Shown in pieces: positions 6,594-9,917 of a stretch of 9,917 bases of DNA. The stretch is from Nocardioidaceae bacterium. GTDB taxonomy: Bacteria > Actinomycetota > Actinomycetes > Propionibacteriales > Nocardioidaceae. The stretch lies in contig JAICRS010000106.1 in assembly GCA_025966335.1 (NCBI GenBank), positions 1 to 9,917 of the forward strand. Direction: 5' to 3'. Under the pieces are notes generated by a model. That model was given only the letters and a program-made list of their open reading frames with translations. It made no database searches and was not told where the DNA came from. The number at the start of each line of letters is the position of its first letter. Within the stretch, counting starts at the first letter, position 1. The translations under genes and the position numbers were made by a program.

Positions 6594-9364
6594 CCGGCGA
6601 GCGCAGCCGGAAGCTGCGCACGCGAGGAGATCGACAGCTTGCGGTAGGCGTTCGACAGGTGCCACTCGACGGCCTTGACGGTGACGAAGAGCTCCTGGGC
6701 GATCTGCCGGTTGGTGCGCCCGAGCACGGCGAGCTCGACCACGCGGCGCTCACCGGGGGTGAGCAGGTGCAGGGGCGAGTCGGCCGTCGCGTCCACGTTC
6801 ACCCCGTGCCGGTTCAGGAGCCGGGTGGCCTGCTGGACCAGGAACGGCACGTCGGTCTGGCGTGCGTACTCGAGCGACTGCCGCAGCAGCGAGACGCCCT
6901 CCGCCCGGCCGCTGTGGGAACGGATCAGCACCGCACCGAGATCGGCGCGGGCGCGCGCCAGGTAGTCCACGGCCTGCGACACCTCGAGCAGGTGGACCGA
7001 CTCGCGCAGGAGCGGGATCGCCCGGTCCGGGGGCGCGACGTGGCTCAGCGTGCGCAGCGCGAACCCGACGGTGCGCGGCACGCCCCACCGACGGGCGACG
7101 GTGACGGCCTCGGTCGCCACCGTCAGCGCCTCGGCGCGTCGGCCCAGGGCCCGCAGGGACCAGGCAGTGAGCTCCCGCCACTCCAGGACCGGGCAGTCCG
7201 CGGCCGCGGGAGCGACGATCCCGGCGACGGTGCGGTAGTCCTCCAGCGCCCGCTCGTGGTCACCCTCGCAGGCCCGGATGATGCCGGCGGCGGTCAGCGC
7301 GACCGCCCTCGCCAGCCCGTTGCCCCGGGCTCGCTCGCGCAGCTCCGGCTCCAGTGCCAGCGCCTCCTGCAGCTGGCCCAGTCCGATGTGGGCGTAGGCC
7401 AGGCACGCAAGCGCGGACTCGGGGTAGGCGTTCCAGCCGCTGTCGCGCATCGCGAGGGCGGCGTCGAGGTCGGCGACGGCACGACGGAGGTTGCCCTGCC
7501 GGTAGTGGGTGTAGCCGCGGGAGAAGGAGGCCTTGGCGAAGCCGAGCGGCGAGCCGTGCCGGTGGGCGTCGTCGATCGCGGCGTCGGCGGCGGCCAGCGC
7601 CTGCGGGAACGCGTCGGTCCAGGCGAGCACGCCGACCGCGATGTAGAAGCCGTTGCCGTCGGCGGTCTCCTCCTCGAGCAGCCGGCCGTCCGCCAGCGCC
7701 CGCAACGCGAGCGCCCGGGCGCGGTGGTGGTCGCGACCGCGGAACGCCACCTCCATCGCATGGGTGGCGAACACCAGCCGGTCGGCGTGGGTGTCCGAGG
7801 TCGCCGGCTGTGCGGTGGCATCCGCGACGGCCGCCTCGGTGACCGCCTGCGCGCCGTCGTAGATCGTCCGGGTCAGCCCCATCCGCGCGACCAGCAGCCG
7901 CACCGCCTGCGACGAGCTGTCGTGGCCGGCCTCGGTCAGCAGCCGGCCGGCCCGTTCGTAGGAGGCGCGGGCCGCCTCCCGGTGTCCGGTGGTGATCTGT
8001 GCGTCGCCGAGGTCGAGCAGGCACAGCGCCTGCGCGGTCGGGTCGGACATCCGGTCCAGGGCCTGGTGCCACAGCGCGAGCGCCTCGCGGACCAGACCTG
8101 CGCGCATGTGCGCGGACGCCGCTGCCCGGATCAGCTGCGGGTCGGTCGACTCCGGGGTGGTCTCGCCGACCGCTCGGAGCAGCTGCGCGGCCGCCACCTG
8201 GGGTGCCCCTGAGACGAGCGACTCCTCGGCCGCCGCGCGGAGCAGCGCGACCACGCCGTGGTCCTCCGCCGGCAGCGTGTGCACCAGGTGGCTGGCGACG
8301 ACCTGCCGGGGCCGGTCCAGCTTGGCCAGGTACGTCGCCGCGCGCCGGTGCTGCTCGGAACGCTCGGACGGTGACAGCGCGGCGAGGATCGCCTCGCGCA
8401 CGACCGGGTGCGACGGCCACGCCCGCCACATCCCGAGGGTGACGACGGCGGCGTCGGTGAGCACCTCCAGTGGGTCGGCGAGCTCTGCGACGGTCAGCGC
8501 GCACAGCTCACCGAGCGCGTCGAACGTGGCCTCCTCACCCAACAGCGCAATCGCCCGGGCGATCTCGAGGGTCGGCTGCCCCAGTCGTTCGAGCCGCTCC
8601 CGCACCGACGCCACCACGGAGCGGGGCGCTGTCCGGTCGAGGCCGGAGCGCAACACCTCCCGGACCAGGAAGGGGAGGCCACCGGTGTGCCGGTGCAGCT
8701 CCTGCGACGAGATCCGGCTGGTTGCCTCGCCAAGCAGCTGGTGACGCAGCTGTTCCACTCCGATCACCGACAGCGGCTCCGGGACAAGGACCCGGGCCCG
8801 GCGGGCGATCCGATCCAGCAGGTCCGGCCGGACCACGCTCTCGCCGGTGCGGCGGCCGAGCAGCAGCACGATGGGGGAGCGCTCCAACCGCGCGGAGAGC
8901 AGGTCCAGGACCTGCAACGACCCGGTGTCGGCCCACTGGACGTCGTCGACGACCAGCAGCAGCGGCCCGTGCTCGCACAGGTTCTCCAGCAGCCAGCCGA
9001 GTGCGTAGTCCAGGGTGTTCAGCGACCACGCCTGGTGCCCGGGGCCGGTCACGGACAGGGCGCCGGCGAGGTTGGCCGCGGGCCCGTCGAACGGCTTGCT
9101 GCCTGACGCGCAGTCGCGGGCGAGCGGGCCGACCCAGTCCCGGACGACGGCGTGCGCGAGGCCGGTGGAGACCGGCGTCGGACAGGAGTGCAGGACCGCG
9201 AAGCCGCGCTGGCGGGCGACCTCACGGGCGTGGGCCACCAGGGACGACTTGCCGACGCCCGCCTGCCCGGAGAACAGCAGGACCTGGCCGGTGCCCGACT
9301 CGGCAGCGGCCAGCACCTCCTCGACCGCCGAGAGCTCGGCGGAGCGTTCGATGAGCCCGGACAC
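6545..9364 (-). CDS. LuxR-family transcriptional regulator with N-terminal AAA/STAND ATPase (LAL, MalT-like)
   Basis: A 939-residue cytoplasmic DNA-binding regulator of the large ATP-binding LuxR type. Residues 1-60 open with LIERSAELSAVEEVL and a Walker A, GQAGVGKS (33-40). Walker B is LLLVVDDVQWAD (Asp140, Asp141), followed by LLGRRTGESV and HTGGLPFLVREVL, typical of STAND ATPases. From about 330 to 850 the protein is Ala/Leu-rich paired helices, as in the TPR-like sensor arms of this class. The C-terminal LuxR HTH is at 868-922: LTPGERRVVELAVLG, then the recognition region TVKAVEWHLSNAYRKL. The tail ends in Ser-Ala-Arg. Length is normal for the class. The GTG at 9364 is the first start after an upstream in-frame stop and matches the family N-terminus; no good ribosome-binding site precedes it. 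It converges on and overlaps the dehydrogenase operon by 49 bp. The inducer and targets are unknown; the neighbouring catabolic operon is a natural candidate. Confidence 0.93.
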   Translation of the reverse strand: MSGLIERSAELSAVEEVLAAAESGTGQVLLFSGQAGVGKSSLVAHAREVARQRGFAVLHSCPTPVSTGLAHAVVRDWVGPLARDCASGSKPFDGPAANLAGALSVTGPGHQAWSLNTLDYALGWLLENLCEHGPLLLVVDDVQWADTGSLQVLDLLSARLERSPIVLLLGRRTGESVVRPDLLDRIARRARVLVPEPLSVIGVEQLRHQLLGEATSRISSQELHRHTGGLPFLVREVLRSGLDRTAPRSVVASVRERLERLGQPTLEIARAIALLGEEATFDALGELCALTVAELADPLEVLTDAAVVTLGMWRAWPSHPVVREAILAALSPSERSEQHRRAATYLAKLDRPRQVVASHLVHTLPAEDHGVVALLRAAAEESLVSGAPQVAAAQLLRAVGETTPESTDPQLIRAAASAHMRAGLVREALALWHQALDRMSDPTAQALCLLDLGDAQITTGHREAARASYERAGRLLTEAGHDSSSQAVRLLVARMGLTRTIYDGAQAVTEAAVADATAQPATSDTHADRLVFATHAMEVAFRGRDHHRARALALRALADGRLLEEETADGNGFYIAVGVLAWTDAFPQALAAADAAIDDAHRHGSPLGFAKASFSRGYTHYRQGNLRRAVADLDAALAMRDSGWNAYPESALACLAYAHIGLGQLQEALALEPELRERARGNGLARAVALTAAGIIRACEGDHERALEDYRTVAGIVAPAAADCPVLEWRELTAWSLRALGRRAEALTVATEAVTVARRWGVPRTVGFALRTLSHVAPPDRAIPLLRESVHLLEVSQAVDYLARARADLGAVLIRSHSGRAEGVSLLRQSLEYARQTDVPFLVQQATRLLNRHGVNVDATADSPLHLLTPGERRVVELAVLGRTNRQIAQELFVTVKAVEWHLSNAYRKLSISSRAQLPAALAGQRVDPDLAPSSSSAR
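6551..6570. terminator. Hairpin in the convergent gene overlap, weak terminator candidate
   Basis: CGCCGAGC and GCTCGGTG form 8 bp including one G-T/U pair around a TGCT tetraloop. It lies inside the 49-bp overlap of the two convergent genes, before both stop codons. A second stem, CCGGC (6594-6598) with GCCGG (6606-6610), follows the plus-strand stop directly. Neither has a U tract, and both lie in coding sequence, so codon content alone could explain them. Confidence 0.22.
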
Positions 9365-9367
9365 GCT

Positions 9368-9373
9368 AGTATC
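9368..9373 (-). promoter_or_regulatory. Possible -10 element for the LuxR-family gene
   Basis: Reading the minus strand, GATACT lies 3 nt before the GTG start at 9364. Together with the missing Shine-Dalgarno it hints at a leaderless transcript. The spacing is shorter than the usual 6-7 nt and no matching -35 is visible, so this is weak. Confidence 0.25.
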
Positions 9374-9400
9374 GTCAGGCCTCGCCCGGACCTGGGGAGC

Positions 9401-9424
9401 GAAACGGACAAAAACGACCGTTTC
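9401..9424. promoter_or_regulatory. Dyad GAAACGG-N10-CCGTTTC, candidate operator upstream of the LuxR-type gene
   Basis: Two perfect 7-bp inverted arms (9401-9407 and 9418-9424) flank an A-rich 10-bp centre. The centre lies about 48 bp upstream of the GTG start on the minus strand, a position where LuxR-type activators often bind relative to a transcription start, if the transcript is leaderless. It may be an autoregulatory site. Binding is inferred from symmetry only. Confidence 0.35.
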
Positions 9425-9434
9425 CAGGCCATAT

Positions 9435-9446
9435 CGACACCTGTCG
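9435..9446. repeat. Short inverted repeat CGACA-CC-TGTCG
   Basis: Five-bp perfect arms around a 2-bp centre, directly followed by the tandem GTGACGTGACC at 9449-9459. It lies upstream of both the LuxR-type gene and the rpsL promoter. This is possibly an operator, but short enough to arise by chance in GC-rich DNA. Confidence 0.25.
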
Positions 9447-9499
9447 GGGTGACGTGACCGCAGTCATAGGCCCTGTACCGCGGACCGAGCCTGCTCGTT

Positions 9500-9528
9500 T
9501 TGACCCTTAACCGGCGAGCCGGTAATCT
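9500..9528 (+). promoter_or_regulatory. rpsL (str operon) promoter
   Basis: The -35 TTGACC (9500-9505) and -10 TAATCT (9523-9528) are separated by exactly 17 bp, a near-consensus housekeeping (SigA/HrdB-class) promoter. Transcription should begin near A9534/G9535. An inverted repeat ACCGGC-GA-GCCGGT (9510-9523) fills most of the spacer and touches the first base of the -10. This promoter separates the str operon from the genes upstream. Confidence 0.85.
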
Positions 9529-9534
9529 TTTTCA

Positions 9535-9786
9535 GCGTGCCTGGGTCAGCCAGGCCATCGCGTGTGCTCCGAAAGCGAACTCGCACCGGGAGCCGCGCGT
9601 GCTGCGATCGCAGCGTTCAGACGAAGGCTCCTCCGCCGCGGTGTTTCGTGGCGGTCTGCGAGCGGGCGACACGCCCGACCGCGGGGGGAAGCCCTCGGCG
9701 GGACGCCGTGGCGCACACCAGCTTTGCAGCACGACAGCCAGCATCACCGAAGAGGCCAGTACTCATTAACGAAGGGGAACCACGCG
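9535..9786 (+). promoter_or_regulatory. Long structured 5' leader of rpsL
   Basis: About 250 nt separate the predicted start from the rpsL GTG. Stems that can form: GCCTGG/CCAGGC (9539-9555) at the very 5' end; a larger interrupted stem-loop, 9588-9632, made of GGAGCC (9589-9594) with GGCTCC (9626-9631), CGT (9598-9600) with ACG (9621-9623), and the 14-bp palindrome GCTGCGATCGCAGC (9601-9614) at the tip; CCGCC/GGCGG (9633-9654); CGGGCG/CGCCCG (9663-9677); and CGGCG/CGCCG (9696-9708). The last 70 nt are less structured and carry the ribosome-binding site. No U-tract terminator and no riboswitch class I recognise is visible. Confidence 0.55.
9771..9777 (+). promoter_or_regulatory. Ribosome-binding site of rpsL
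   Basis: GAAGGGG ends 9 nt before the GTG at 9787, a purine-rich stretch at normal distance. It supports the GTG as the start, which also gives the expected MPTIQQLVRKG N-terminus. Confidence 0.7.
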
Positions 9787-9917
9787 GTGCCCACCATCCA
9801 GCAGTTGGTCCGTAAGGGCCGCCAGGACAAGGTGTCGAAGAACAAGACGCCCGCTCTGAAGGGTTCGCCCCAGCGACGCGGCGTGTGCACGCGTGTCTAC
9901 ACGACCACCCCGAAGAA
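9787..9917 (+). CDS. rpsL: 30S ribosomal protein S12, N-terminal part (partial at right edge)
   Basis: S12 sits at the subunit interface near the decoding centre and controls translational accuracy. The 43 complete codons visible begin MPTIQQLVRKG and include LKGSPQRRGVCTRVY and TTTPK, essentially invariant S12 sequence; the full protein is about 124 residues. The start is a GTG. The window ends just after codon 43, which reads AAG (Lys43, counting Met as 1), the residue whose change to Arg or other residues gives streptomycin resistance; here it is wild type. The second resistance site near Lys88 is outside. It should be followed by rpsG, fusA and tuf in the str operon and is driven by the promoter at 9500-9528. 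Confidence 0.97.
   Translation, partial: MPTIQQLVRKGRQDKVSKNKTPALKGSPQRRGVCTRVYTTTPK

Larger units (their letters stand above)
9365..9786. other. 422-bp intergenic region between the LuxR-type gene and rpsL
   Basis: No convincing protein gene is seen here. From left to right it holds the LuxR-gene upstream region with a GAAACGG/CCGTTTC dyad (9401-9424), a CGACA-CC-TGTCG palindrome (9435-9446), a tandem GTGACGTGACC (9449-9459), the rpsL promoter (9500-9528), and a leader of about 250 nt with several stems. AT content rises around 9405-9420 and 9497-9533, as expected for promoter DNA in a high-GC genome. Confidence 0.8.

Noticed and set aside
5894..8212. 772-codon open frame on the plus strand
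   Set aside because: It runs across the end of the FAD/Fe-S gene and antisense through the LuxR-type gene. Its product is Arg/Gly-rich without domains, as expected of a high-GC shadow frame.
9449..9459. Tandem GTGACGTGACC as a second copy of the 1970-1986 operator
   Set aside because: The half-site is the same, but the period is 5 bp rather than 11 bp, so the same protein arrangement would not fit. Kept only as a note in the intergenic entry.
9537..9815. 92-codon frame in the rpsL leader, starting at a GTG 2 nt after the predicted transcript start
   Set aside because: It could be a leaderless leader peptide, but its composition is like random high-GC translation and it runs out of frame into rpsL. 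There is no family resemblance, and RNA stems explain the region better.
1..9917. CRISPR arrays, tRNA or rRNA genes, insertion sequences, integrases or attachment sites
   Set aside because: No regularly spaced repeats, no tRNA-like cloverleaf or rRNA sequence, and no transposase or recombinase motifs were found on reading both strands.

Overview
The window is high-GC, gene-dense chromosomal DNA with GTG starts, leaderless-type promoters and actinobacterial versions of RpoC and S12, so it comes from an actinomycete. The RpoC C-terminus and S12 N-terminus suggest a Nocardioides- or Pseudonocardia-like organism, but I cannot fix the family. It covers the interval between two housekeeping anchors, the 3' end of rpoC (left edge) and the 5' end of rpsL (right edge). 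About 8.9 kb of accessory-type genes lie between them.

Layout: (1) rpoC 3' end, 1-856, plus strand, ending in a strong hairpin at 870-904. (2) A convergent membrane acyltransferase of the fucose-4-O-acetylase-like type, 903-1943, minus strand, whose stop codon lies in that hairpin. (3) A 96-bp divergent promoter region, 1944-2039, with an 11-bp-period GTGAC direct repeat and a leaderless-type -10. (4) A tightly packed plus-strand operon: NUDIX hydrolase (2040-2501), an iron-dependent alcohol dehydrogenase of the hydroxyacid-oxoacid transhydrogenase (HOT/ADHFE1) type (2503-3783), and a large FAD plus Fe-S D-2-hydroxyacid dehydrogenase (3780-6593). Junctions are 1 nt and a 4-nt overlap. (5) A 939-residue LuxR-family ATPase regulator (LAL/MalT-like), 6545-9364, minus strand, overlapping the operon tail-to-tail by 49 bp. 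(6) A 422-bp intergenic region with a LuxR-proximal dyad, a near-consensus housekeeping promoter and a long structured leader. (7) rpsL, cut by the right edge after codon 43.

The most interesting reading is metabolic. HOT enzymes oxidise 4-hydroxybutyrate to succinic semialdehyde while reducing 2-oxoglutarate to D-2-hydroxyglutarate. The next gene belongs to the flavin/Fe-S family that includes D-2-hydroxyglutarate dehydrogenases, which would regenerate 2-oxoglutarate. Together they could form a self-contained cycle passing electrons from 4-hydroxybutyrate to the respiratory chain without free NAD. This is an inference from family membership and translational coupling. The LuxR/LAL gene is a plausible but unproven regulator. 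No tRNA, rRNA, CRISPR array, insertion sequence or integrase was seen.
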